Shown here: piece after piece, positions 1-12,400 of the stretch
Layout: every line of letters starts with the position of its first letter
Position numbering within the stretch: position 1 is the stretch's first letter
Origin: Porites lobata
Taxonomy: Eukaryota > Cnidaria > Anthozoa > Scleractinia > Poritidae
Assembly (NCBI GenBank): GCA_942486035.1
Contig: CALNXK010000183.1
Location: 892,501-956,500 of the forward strand
Reading direction: 5' to 3'
Length of the DNA stretch: 64,000 nt
Translations under genes and position numbers: made by a program
The notes under the pieces: generated by a model
Told to the model about the DNA's origin: nothing
Seen by the model: the letters and a program-made list of their open reading frames with translations, nothing else
Database searches by the model: none

Positions 1-446
1 TTCGCGGTCAATGGTTTAAACTGGATCTTGTTTGGCAAGAGTATACTGTAGATACTGTAACTACCCAAGGGCTGTCTCGTTCCTATAAACCTTGCCACGA
101 TTACGCCCGCAAATATTCCGTCCCCTGGGTCTACCAATCTAGAACTCGCCAAACTTGTAAAGTGACGGAGAACCTAAAGGCAGACTTCAACCGTCGCGTA
201 ATTTTTACGTGCATACGTACGTAAATTTTGCGCCCTGGGCTAGTGTCCTGAAAGGCCGATTACCGCTAATCCAGGATTAAACTTTTGTTCTTTTGTTTCT
301 TCTTCTTTTTCTGCTTCTTCTTGTTCTTTCTTTCTTTCATTTACCTTCCTATGTATTGCTTAGGGTCACATTCTGTGATCAACATTTTTGCATTTTTGGA
401 TTTTATAAGCTCGAGTTACATACAAGAAACCATGTTTAAAATTTAG
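1..446. other. Left flank outside the duplicated unit
   Basis: No gene is recognised here. Similarity to the second copy, clear from position 447 onward (matching 27221), stops at about this point, so 446/447 is the left edge of the duplicated unit. Positions 190-235 are rich in ACGT and CGCG palindromes and 285-340 is a TTC-rich pyrimidine tract. Confidence 0.5.
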
Positions 447-799
447 CACAATCCTGGGTGTAACTACCACTTTTCGAGGAGCCGAGCCCAAAACCGTGAA
501 CAAAACGAAAACCGGGGGAATCCCATTCATTAAGATAACGTCACATGCTATTTTTGGGTGGTTTAACCGGTTCGACGGGTTTAATATCCATTTTGACATA
601 GTAATTAAGCCATATGCGCCTCTTCGTTATTTGGCATCGGTGTCGTCTGTCACTTGAAATCACACACCGTAACGTAATTATGAAAATCCTATTCCCTGTC
701 CCCTTTCTCCAATGAAAAAATGGGCTTGGTCCTGTTCCGAGTCACTACAAATTTTGCATATTGATGAGAGCGAAGGTAAAGTAGATATTTATTTAAACA

Positions 800-1025
800 A
801 ACAGTTTACTTACCCCTCTCTTTTCTTCTTATGCCTTCACAATTGAATTTTTTCGCCCCTCTTCTTCTCTTTTTTCTTTTTTCCGCCAAAATCTTTATAT
901 TCTCTCAACAAAACCAACACCACCAAATTTCTATTGTTCTCTCCCCCCTTCTCCTCCTCCTACTTGTCGTCCTCCTCCCTCCTCCTTCCTGCCTCCATCT
1001 TCTCCTCCCCTTCCCGTTTTTTTGA
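800..1025. repeat. Pyrimidine-rich low-complexity tract
   Basis: This is a TC/CCT-rich stretch with many CTCCTC runs, present also at 27575-27773 in copy B. Open frames across it translate to Leu/Pro/Phe strings and are by-products of composition. In copy B the satellite-bearing block (27774-32850) is inserted inside the equivalent CTCCTC tract. Confidence 0.6.
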
Positions 1026-1469
1026 AGGAGCGTGATAGGCGGATGCCCACAGGCTAGAGAAGGACCCGCTACAGTGGTAAACTAGCTGGAGAGAAGTAGA
1101 AGAATCGCATTACTTGAAGAAATATAAATAGTAAGTACTGGATTCCTTTTTAAAGGTGTTTCACTCTCAGTCAACACAGCAGCACAGACCATTCAAATTG
1201 CAGAAATCCACTTCGATTCCCAGAACCCTATGTCAAATAGTCCTTTTCAGCTTATTTGATTTGTTTGTTCTATCAGATCACGTGATCGTGCCCCGGAGAA
1301 TTTTTTCAAACTTCGTCCCATCCATGCGCATATTTGAACATAATTTATGGAAAGACATAAAGCAAATTCCCTAGAGAAAATCACCTGGTCTGAATTGGGA
1401 AAACAAAACATACATATAACTGCTCACAGAGATGGCTATTTCACTTTATTATATAGATTTTTCATACGC

Positions 1470-1590
1470 AAATGAGTTCTGGCCAATCAGAGGAGCGAAC
1501 GATGTTTCTTCACGTGTGAGAAAAATGTTACGTCCAATCACAAGTCAAGTGTGACATTCGCGCCAAAATTCAGGCCTTATATATAGGCGC
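1470..1590 (+). promoter_or_regulatory. TATA/CCAAT promoter, probably of the FGFRL1-like gene
   Basis: Seen in the sequence are CCAAT motifs at 1483-1487 (GGCCAATCAG) and 1533-1537 (GTCCAATCAC), an E-box-like TTCACGTGTG at 1509-1518, and a TATA box TATATATA at 1578-1585. A transcript start would be expected near 1610. Copy B (about 33370-33500) keeps the second CCAAT, the CACGTG motif and a TATA-like TTTTATATAGG, but its first CCAAT reads GGCAAATCAG. The assignment to the FGFRL1-like gene rests on position and on a downstream splice donor, so it is an inference. Confidence 0.5.
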
Positions 1591-1609
1591 TTGCAGCTTG
1601 CAGCGCTCT

Positions 1610-1792
1610 CGCTTTGCGAGAGCTTCGAAGACATTCAACAAGAAAAGGTTTTCTCGAAGAGTATTTCTCTTAAAAAAACTGAAAAACATCCCGGAAATTG
1701 GAGTGGAATAGTTTCCCGTATTTCTCCGTCGATGAAGAGATATGTAGAGAGCCAGCTAAGCAACAGCCGAAAGGGGAAAAACAGAACGAGAC
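1610..1792 (+). other. Probable 5' UTR exon of the FGFRL1-like gene
   Basis: The stretch starts about 30 bp after the TATA box and ends at a good splice donor, GAC/GTAAGC at 1792/1793. It holds an upstream ATG at 1732 that opens a short frame beginning MKRYVESQLSNS. Joined to the acceptor at 3437/3438, that frame stops at once, so it would be a short upstream ORF before the main ATG at 3498. The exon and donor are conserved in copy B (ATG at 33639, exon end 33699). The 5' end is a guess. Confidence 0.4.
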
Positions 1793-2109
1793 GTAAGCTT
1801 AAGTTGTGCACTTTATCGGAGCTACTTTGCCTCATAATGTAATACTATCTACAAACGTTTTTACTAATAAGCTCATACTACGATTTCGTTTTCATTTCGC
1901 GGTGTGTTGCGGGAAATTTTAGCATTTTGGAAAGATTTGAAATAAAAAGGCCGCCAAAATGATGATTGTCTCAGTATGTGGCGCTTTTTTTACGATTTTT
2001 AAACTAGGAATGTGCCTGAATCGGTCTTTAAAAATTAAAGTTTTTATTATTACTGTTTTTTTATTTTAATTTTGATTAATGTTTTTGTGTTTCCAGGACT
2101 CCTTTAGAC

Positions 2110-2143
2110 AGGGAAGGGGGTAGGGGGTGGGGGGGGGGGGGGG
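2110..2143 (+). repeat. G-run tract specific to copy A
   Basis: There are three G runs of 3-5 bases, then 15 consecutive G at 2129-2143. It has the pattern of a G-quadruplex-forming tract. The matching place in copy B (about 47085-47110) lacks it, so it arose in A or was lost in B. Confidence 0.6.
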
Positions 2144-3437
2144 CGGTGACCGTACACAGGCTGGGTCGCTCTGAAGACATTAAGGATAAACGAATGGATG
2201 AAAAATGAAAAATAAAATATGTATATGTATAAGATATTGGAAAAAAAATCCCTCATTATTTCATTGTTTACAAGTTTATACTCAAGCCACGTCAATTGTA
2301 GCCCCGTTTATTCTATTAATTAATTGACTATCTTAAAAATAAATCATTAAGTCTTTGGCAATATCAGATTTATTTCTTATCCCTTACATACATGTAGTTA
2401 AAGAGGAGTTTTAACGCACGTGACGGAGTTCAAATTTCTTTCACTTTACCCTTCGTTATCAATTTGTTATCATGAATTGTCCATTCAAAGTTTAATAAAC
2501 ATTTAGTAAAATTTAATATTTGTTTTGATTCAGAACAATTAGAATATCAAGTTGTGGCTGTTAGTGCCGGAAATTAAAACACTCAAAAGTATTCAAAGGT
2601 ATTTCAGCATTCATTCATGGCTATTTTCAACAAAACAACAACTGTGCACGTGTATTAAGATTTTTACTATACTTTTTTCTTTCTCTGCACGACTCCGATG
2701 TGAGGTTTAAGGGGAAAGCAAACAAACGGCCACTTGATTTTTCTTTCTCCTTCGGAACTTGGATATGATTCTTCGTTGTGTAACCCCGGGAGAGTTCACT
2801 TTCATTTGACAAATTGAGTGAGTTGAACATATGCCAGGTTATCTAAAACTCCCTATTTTGAAGGTTACGCATCCTACGTAAAAAGGAACTAAACAAGTTT
2901 GTGACAAAATTGAGGCAAAAGTGAGAAAAAAATACAGGAGGGTCACAGGAGATAATAATATTCAATTTCCTCTTTAGAGGCTTTGTCACTTCCTGTGCCT
3001 GAAACAACATCCTGTGTTTAATATACTCTTTATCTTGGTATTCAAGATCACGGCACGTAAGTTGCAAGACTAGAGCTTACCCCGACCTATCATAGGTAAT
3101 TTCTGACTACATTTAGTATCAGTAGCTGTTTAGAAAATCACTCTCCTTCTTAAAGTACGTGTTCATTCTGGAGGGTATCTCAGTGTTTTAGGTGCTGAAC
3201 TCCGACGGAAACGCAGACGAGGTCACACCTAAAACACTGAGCTAAATCGCGCCCCTGATTTTCAGCAAGATGAGGTCGGCAATTAAGTGAGCAGTGGCTA
3301 AAAAAACGTGCATGTTGCTCCACTTTTTCATCACCTACAACTACAGAAGCAATCAAGAGTGACGCGTCTCCTCTGCATGATTGTAGAAATTTTGAATCAA
3401 GGCTGCCACTCACGTAACTTTCCGTGTTTATTTGCAG

Positions 3438-3582
3438 GTTAGTGTTGTCTGGCTGTATCAAGGTGAGAAGTTAAGGAACAAAACCTTAGCTTGCACCATG
3501 TTTATGCCGTTACAGAGGGTGTTTTTAGCAGCTCTTATGGCTTTGATACCGGTTAAGGAATCATTCTGCACAACTTGCTCAG
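3438..3582 (+). CDS. FGFRL1: FGFRL1-like exon with start codon and signal peptide (copy A)
   Basis: The acceptor TTTGCAG is at 3431-3437 and the donor GTAGGT starts at 3583. The ATG chosen is at 3498; the frame upstream of it in the exon has no ATG. It encodes 28 residues beginning MFMPLQRVFLAALMALIPVK, a basic residue followed by a hydrophobic core as in a signal peptide, and ends CTTCS with phase 1, matching the Ig1 exon. Copy B has the same exon at 48391-48535 with M3T, L16F and one silent change. Confidence 0.7.
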
Positions 3583-4952
3583 GTAGGTATGTTGCTCATT
3601 TTACTGCGAAGATCATGTTTGCCGTTTCATATCTCCCGACGGGCATATCTTTATCTGCAGTTCAAAATATGATTCATTTCGTATATCCGCATGGCTAGCT
3701 CTCCAGTTTTCTTGATTAGCTCAAGGGATAGAGAAGTGCGTCCCGTCATCGCAATGCTGTAATTCTCGGTCAACCCCGTACGGAATTATTTCAGGTTAGG
3801 TTGTTTTTTAGAGCGACTGAATTGCTCAGGTATTGTCTCAGTCTAATCTGATCTGATTAAACGAGTGGAATACAGTACTCCAAATAGCTCTTGCAGATTC
3901 AGGCAAGGACCAGAGTCTGAGTGTCAGCGTTTTATACAAAAATAAAATAGTAATAGTTGAACAGCTGCCCCCGCTCTGTATATTGTCGGCTCGTTGTGTA
4001 GCTCTTGGAAATATACCGATTCATAAGGAAGATTTTCACACATATTTCATACAACAGGTGAGATAAATACAGGAAACGCAAGGTTCCATGCACAGTTTCA
4101 GGTCGATTTACACAGCTCAGGGGCACCCAACGAGAATATAGTTTAAAACCACTTAAACATAGCATTGTTAAACGTGTTTTAGTATGTAAACGGTGAATAT
4201 GGGCATATTTTTATCGCCTATAAATTTTTCATCTGTTCGGATTTCCTAGCTGAAAGTCTAGTGATCCGAAAATTATAGGGATCAAAACTTACCTGTTCGA
4301 AAATTTCAGCCAGAAAAAAGGCTTCCGAAAATTCTAGGTGACCTTTTTAGGGTAAAAATCTGTTGAAAATGGGCAATTTTACCATTTTTTAGATGTTCTA
4401 AAATCCTAGGAGAGGCACGCAAGCAAGTAATTTTACAACAAATGTTCCGAAAATTCTAGATCTGAAATCGTCTTCCGAACAGATATTTTTCCAAAAATTG
4501 TCGTTGGGTGCCCCTAACAGCTTTGATCAAAACATTCTCAGTTTCTAGAATAGTTTATTCTAAACCATATAGGAAAAGATTTAATAAGAAGTTGAATTTT
4601 TCGCTATTTCTAAAAAAATGACTTATTTTAGGAAATTTTGCCATCTAAACAGTTAATGTATTAGAAAAAGTATTACTTTAATGTTTATGAGTTTCTCGAA
4701 GAATAAATTCACGCTTTTGTAGCAAACCTCGGTAACAGATGTTTCTCTTGGTTTCCGTCCGCCATGTTGGAACTCATCCGGGTGAGCACCAGCATAGTGT
4801 CTCCATACAAATCTCTATAAGTTTGGGTAAAACATTTCTTCGTATATCTCGTATACGAAATATTCCTCTGACCTGAACCTTGGCGAGGGTCTTTGTATAT
4901 GTACCTCCTTTCATTTCCTAGATTCTGGACTTTATCTATTGAACGGTTTTGA

Positions 4953-4995
<43 letters not shown>

Positions 4996-6457
4996 GCAAT
5001 TCACACTCGCGCATTCTAGTCTTATTTTAAACTTTATGGCGGAAGGACACCTGTGAGCAGGGAACAAGTCAGCACAGAATTTGATTGTCGGCGAATTTCT
5101 GTAATCGTCCATCATTCTGCTACTGCGAAGCTAGCCGTTGTTCACTCGTCTTGCTTGTTTGGGGTTAAGTGCTATTCCGGTCAAAGAGAGAGAAAGAGTG
5201 TCTGGCAAGGTTTCCAATGAAAGATTTGTGAACTCGTGTCTGGGAAACTCTCCCAGTGTTTATTGCGTTGGAGTTACGAGAACGCAACCCCTAATTTGTG
5301 TTGGGTGTTCTGTGCATTATTGGGTTCCCTGTTTAATTAATAAAGATTGCATTTGTCGTCGTCGTCGACTTACGTTTTGCCTCACTTTGACGAACTAACT
5401 CACGTGGTGATCCCTGCGTCCTCAAGCGTTTGCTGAGGTCTTTTAGCTTTCATCGTTTAAAAGTTTGCTGAATCTTCTTAAAGCGTACATATTTCAAAAG
5501 TTTGCTGAAGGTCTACTATCGATCTGTGTTTGCTGAATCTTTCAAAACGTTCATCTTTCAAAAGTTTCGGCGGCCGTTGTGCCACAAAGTAAATCTACCG
5601 AGATGTGAAGCTCGCTGTAAGCAGTCCTTACGTTTAAAATATGCCATGATCAAATTAAAGCCCGGTTTCCATATGATCGCTACCATCGCTGTGATCGCTG
5701 CGATCGCCGAGAAAAAAAAAATCAGTGATCGCAACGATCATTGCGATCATATGAAACCACTTTCCAGCGGTGGCAGCGACAACAATCGCTGAGATGTAAA
5801 AAGTTCTATCTCAGCGATCGTTGACGCTGCGATCGCCGGAGAGTGGTTTCCTGATTGATCGCTGAATTTTTTTTTCGCAGTGATCGCAGCGATCACAGCG
5901 ATCGTAGCGATCATATTGAAACCGGGCTTAATCTATCGCAATAACCATCCACCCTTCCTCCTCAACTCCTACCTGTACGCCTTACAAACATATCGAACGC
6001 AATCTTCTAAGTTCCGATTACTCCTAGTATATACACAGTTATATATACGCACCTTATAACTTCTTCTGCGCTTAACGAGTGTCGATAAAATTTTGGTCCA
6101 TAACTTTCACTGAAACAACTGCTCCACAGAATGTCACTGATAACACGTAACGCAAAAGAATGTCGAAGTATGACTTCACAATAAATGTCTAGAAGTTTGC
6201 ACTCTTCGGTCTTTATGTCCAGGACACTGCGGCTACCCTTTTTAATAACCTTCGATCCTGATAATCTTAAACAGAAGTGTGACGAATTTTAAGCCATTTA
6301 GTTCGCGCATTTCGTAAATTCTTAAAGAACCGGGCACAGGCCAGCTTATCTTAATTGTAGTTTAAGTTTTATTCATACGATCATTGTAAACACTTTCTGT
6401 TTAAATCGTTTTTTGGTCTATTATTTTTTTCATATTATGTTGTTTATTGTAAATATT

Positions 6458-6497
<40 letters not shown>

Positions 6498-9400
6498 GGT
6501 TTGCAAATTTTATTGATGAGTGGAGTCAGGGTGACTTCTGCTTCACAAATTTTGGAGTCATTTTGGAATATTTGGAGTCAAGTATCACAACGGAAAAAGC
6601 AGTTTTATTTAATATTCCTTAACAAGTTTCTCACACTATTACACTGTTATAGTGTCTAGTGGCTTGGTGCATTACATATTAAATTAATAATGTAACAAAC
6701 AACAACATGTGAGAATGTCAAAAACTAGCATTTCTGATGTTCAGAAGTAAAATTCAAAATGAATGGTCCCTTATCTTCCTCTACATGCTTGCTGCCACCT
6801 GTGCACACAGGCGGCAGCAAAGTCATCCAGTTGGGGAGGGCCATTTGCTTCAATGCGTGTAAGATGCTCAATAGTAGCATTACTCAACCGGTTTCGTAGT
6901 TTGGTTTTCTGTCGATTTTGGGTGCTGAATGCCCTCTCACAATCTGCATTCGTGACTGGAATAACCAAAGCTATTGCTGCAAGCCTAGCAAAATTAGGAT
7001 ACAGATCTTGATGTTCAGTCATCAGAAGCTTAGACATTTCTTTAAGGGAGAGATGCCTGTAGTTTAGTGCCATCAGCTGGCGCAATTGTCCCCATTCAAA
7101 CCTAGTTGCTTGTTCATCAATAACAGCAGGGACTGGACCATTCCTGCCATTTCTTTCCTTTCCATAGTGGTCCAGCAGCACTTGTAGCTCTTGATTGCCA
7201 TAGAATGCTGGATTTGCAGGGCACCTTTTAGGGTTCAAGATGCCAAGGGCATCCAAAACGGTCATAGAATCAGCTGGGAACCTGTCATCAATGTTATCTA
7301 CAACTTCCTCAATGAATCTCTCTTTTGTTTGGAAGAACGCAGTATATCCAGCTGCAGTAACCTTTATGGCCACATCCCTGTACTGAATGTCTACTCTACC
7401 ATCATCTTCAAGTTTTTGTTCATCAATTAAGTTGAGGAATTCTGCAAGCCGTGCACTGGGTACCCTCTGCATGTCATTTAAACTTGATTTGGTTGCTTCG
7501 ACAAGAGGATGAATCATGGACAAATCTAGGCTTTGTGCTTGAAATGACTTGCTCAGTTTAGAAATGACTTGGAGGAGATCATGCAGAAGGGCTGTGATCG
7601 CAACAAACTCAAATCTTGTTATTTGATTGTGCAATCCCTTCACCTTAGCTGAATCAGCTGGTGAAACTCCCTCAGCCTCTCCCGAGGCCTGGTCTTCCAG
7701 TGTGAGAACCAACGAGTGCCAGATCCTTGATACTATTTCCACAGAGGAGTGAAGACTCAGCCACCTTGTGTAGATAGGCTCCCGAAGTTGTAGTTCAGGT
7801 TCCCCCAGGGTTTGTTCCATTTCTCTTAATTTATTATATCTGACTGCAGAGTTGGAAAAGTAGTTATAGACTGCCAATATTTTGTCCTTGTAATTGGAAA
7901 CAGGATATATATATATATATATTATATTTTTAGTTATAAGGAACAGATGGCATGAAGAGCCACAATGTGGAAACCCTGTTATTAAACCGATTACTTACTT
8001 ACTTACTTCTTTTTACTTTTAATATCTTTTTGTAGTAAACAAGTTAACTTCATTAAAACTGTACAAACAACAACAAACTTTACTAATAAACAGATTATAT
8101 TATAGAAGCATTTCCCGCAGCTAGCAAGGCTATTCGTGGCGGGACAATGCGTGAAAAATATGAAATTAAGACTAAGGCTAACTAAGGAAAGTTTCAGGTT
8201 ACAAATAGATGAAATAAAAATCGTAATATAGATGAAGACTAGATAACACGATAAAGAAGAAAGAATTAAATAAATAAATTGTAAAAAGAAGAAACTACTG
8301 GCTAATATGCAAGAATTTATTTTTCGACATTTTTGGCTAATTTTACCTTTTTAATTAAGGTGGGCGTATCAATATAGACCTATTCTGAATTTAAAATGTC
8401 AAAAAGTAACTTGCGGAGTGTTTTTTGGAATTTATTCTTCGGGAGATGTCGGATGTGACAGGTTATTTCATTCCACAGCTTTGCTCCAAAGCGAAATAAA
8501 GACAGTTTATATGATTCTAGATCGGAACTGTGAACATAAAAATTTCCTGAAGCCGATGCTCTTGCATTGGTAAGAGTGGCAAGTACTTGTTTTTTTCTTT
8601 AAATAGATTTAGAATGCCAGAAGGTGCCTCATTGTTATGGACATCATGCATAAAATTAGATATAGTCTGATAATATAAAAAATTCAAGGGTAAAACGTTG
8701 GCGTCAATGAAGTGAGGTATTGTGTGTTCGCGTCTGTCCGAGAAGTCTATTATCCGAAGAGCTCTTTTTTGTAGCAATACGGTTTTCTTGAATTGTTCCT
8801 ATTTATATTCACGACTAAAAGACGGGAATGAGTGTGCAGCTCGAACTATGGAGCCTGAGTGTTTAATGCCGTCCAAATAACATACAAAGTTCAACATCAT
8901 AACTAAAGAATGGTACACAAATATTCCTAAATAAAGTCACTCAGGCTAAACTATTCACGTGCGCCGCCTGATACGAAAACCCAAAAACCCAATGGGAAAA
9001 AATTGAGAACGTATTCCCCAACCGATGCGGTCGCACAACCTCTGGGGGTTAAAGGTAAAAAATCAATTGATAGATGAATAAAGTAAGATATAAAAATAAA
9101 AGTTGATAGTTCGAGAGCTGAGATGAATACATAACAACTGTCAAAACCTTATATACCTAATAACAATAGAGTCAATTAACGCCATAGCGGCTCACGTGCG
9201 TTAATACCAATAGGAAAGTACATTCTCTGTCACTGCCACTACGTTTAGCTCCGCCGAATGTAAATACATAGATGTGTCTTTGCTGCTTGGCCTTAAGCAG
9301 CAAGTCGATATGTAATATACGGGTAAATAAGTGATTTATAAATTTTAAGAAGAATTTGCCGGGGTACAAAATGACCCAATTTCGCAAGTAAGCCAGCCGT

Positions 9401-12400
9401 TTTGCTGATTATCAATATGATGTTTCCAGGTAATAGATAAGTTTTTTATTAATCAAAATGCCAAGATATTTAATATTTTTCTTGGATTCAAGAGTAGCAT
9501 ATTCATTTTTCCCGTCATCAAATAAACATATATTAGGCTGATAATTAGGCTTTTTTCCTTTAGGATGAAAGATTACAGAATTGCATTTACTAAAAAATAT
9601 TAAGAGTCAGCTTATTAGATGTTAACCAGTCGTAGAGTTTGCCCAATTCAGTATTGACAACCGTTTTAAGAACTTTCAATTTTTTTCAGCAAAAAATTAT
9701 ATTGGTATCGTCAGCGAAGAGATAGAATTTAAGTTTAGTAGAACACTAGTGGAAATCATTAACATACAGAAAAAAGAGAAGAAAGCCTAAAACGGAAACT
9801 TGAGGAACTCCAAAGCTGATTGTGGCTTTATTTGATCTGTGTCGCGTTCCCACGGGTGGAGTTCGCAGTGTTCAACCTGACGCTCCGCGATTGATTAAGG
9901 TTCGTTTATTGTAAAATCGTAGAAGCATATTGTGAGAAGTTATTGTTCCTCCAAGCGTAGAAAAGAAAAGAACGACAAAATAGCAAAAATTGAAATGAAA
10001 TAACTCCGTAAAAAAATTGCGTGTATTCTCCGATGAGATCTGGTAAAACTCTGAGGCTAGTCAACTGTGATAATAATGATAAATGTCAAAACTGGTAAAA
10101 AAAACTTAGCGAATTAACCAGAAAGCAACGAGCGTAACGCAATGTATGGATTCACAACTTATGTGATCAGCAATTTGAGTGGTTAGGGTGCGGTTTTTGA
10201 GGTATGAGGAAAACCATTGGTTGGCTAATCCACGAAAGCGGTAGAAGTTGAGTTTATCCGAAGTAGAATATTGTGATCAGTGGTGTCAAAAGCTTTATTG
10301 AGGTCAATAAACACACCACAAGAGTATAGACCTTGATTCATATTGGCCTGGATTGCATTAACGATGTCTTATATAGCATGTTGAGTAGAATGTCCTTTGC
10401 GAAAGCCACACTGGGAAGAGAAAGTTGAATTGTGTTTCTCAATTGTATTCATCATTCTAGTATACATAAGCCTTTTAAATATTCTGTTGAAGTTTGACAA
10501 TAAAGACATAGGTCTATAATTATTTGGGTCCTTCTCGTGATCAGATTTAAAAACAGGCACAGTTTTGGACAATTTCAATTTTGTAGGGTATCTCCCTAGG
10601 CTGATAGAAATAATAAATAGTTCCGAAAGAACAAGGGCTATGATGCCAATTCAGCATTTTAGTAGCTTTGTCGGAGAGGAGTATAAACCGTGTGATGTTT
10701 TACTAGGCAGAGGTAATATCTCAGTCTTCGGGCAATCATATGTTATTGGTTGAAAAAGCGAAGATGGTATTGGAGACATAGTTTTGTTAACAAAGTCGAG
10801 ATAATGGTAGTCTTTACACTAGAGCCTAAATAAGCTAACAAATATTTCAAGACAAGTAAATTTTAAATTCTTCAAGTAAAAAAAAGCTTCACACACAACC
10901 TATCTTTTTTGCTTCAGGTTTACTTAAGCATATTTTCCCACACAACATAATTAAGATTGATTGACATGCTTCGCCTTTCTCAAAGCTTAGAAACCCCAAG
11001 TTCGCTAAGTCGGTTTCAAGGATGGTTTTCAAGTCACTTGAAACTTTCTTGAATCGTTTCAACTTTCCGACTTTAATGAGATGCAAAGTAAAATTACTTG
11101 AGATTTTATTTAGGCCTTCACTCGTATTTTTTGGTTAAGTAAAACTTAGCAGCTCTTAAGTCTTACTTAACAGCCTAGTGTAAAGACAACCAATGTTGTT
11201 GGAAAGAAGGAATCTTACTTGCGTGTTTACTCCCAACAGACGCAAAATGTTTATCGGCAATATTAGGAATATGTGAAAAATCCTTGACTAGTTTATTCTT
11301 ACAGATAGGGTCCTTAATTGCAATAACAGTGTTGAGCTTTTTCTTACGGCGAAACGATACCTCATTAATACCTGTCCACGTTTTTTTATTATTTGACATG
11401 TTGGCTTCAAAGTAATCACTGTAATACTTCTTGCTGATACGTATTAGACTTGAAATTTTATATTGTCATTAGAGGTTGTGATTTTTGTCTCATAGACTCT
11501 AACAAACGTTAAAATGAAAGTCAAGGTCATCTAAGAAAGTTAAAAGATTCTCGAATTTACAGTTTAAACTAACAATGTTGTTGTCAAAAGGGAAAAACTG
11601 GTTTCAACTTCATTCTTTGAAAACTTGTCAAATGATTTCTTGAAGCTATGTGGTGTGAAATACAGAGAATAAATCTGTTGATTAGGAAGGCTGTGGTAGA
11701 CATTGAGATCTGTGTTGAAGTCAGAATTTAATTTGAATAGCTTGAATTAAATTGTGTACGCTGGATAACTTACCTAATAGTAAATTTCTCCTAGATAGTG
11801 AGGAGCAAGCAACTGAGTTGTTAGATGGCCAAGATGCAAAGCTAAATTGCCAGTATAATTATAATAGGGTAGCTCGTTAATTACAGTTTTACCGTATTTC
11901 TCTATTGATTTATTTCTTGGTGCCTTCATTTAGTAAAAGTATAATGAGATTAAATTTAAACTCAGCTTTTTATTAATCTTCATTACTGATTTCTTGCAAA
12001 TCCATGATAGATTTCAATGTTACAACCACTGAACTTCTCGGATTTTCTGAGGTAGACAACTCCATTTTTTGCCTGGCAGAATTTAAAAGTATTGTCTCTT
12101 TTAAACCTGTTACTCTCGTAGAGTAGTTCCTGGAGTTAAATGGTTTAAACACAAAGTGAGTGACGTCCACGCTACCTGGAAAATCCAGTTCTGCTGCCGC
12201 TATGCTCGACGCTTCATTTCTTTTAGCTATGGCCCTTTTCCTTGGCAATCTTTCGAACGAATTTACATACCACAACATTCGGTCTGTTAGAAGCAGTGCG
12301 AAAAGGAACCCGATATCATTTACACTAACATTCTCGACCCCCACGACAGAAAAAAGTTTCAGACAGAGATGTGTTGTTTGCTCGGAGGTTTCGTTCTCTG

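Noticed and set aside
3700..3792. tRNA gene
   Set aside because: A- and B-box-like motifs exist, but I see no cloverleaf stems or anticodon arm, and the family is repeated in introns; a SINE is more likely.
5138..5398. 86-codon plus frame, also in copy B (49729-49980)
   Set aside because: No ATG at its start, differences between copies are mostly non-synonymous, and no family signature; kept open by recent duplication.
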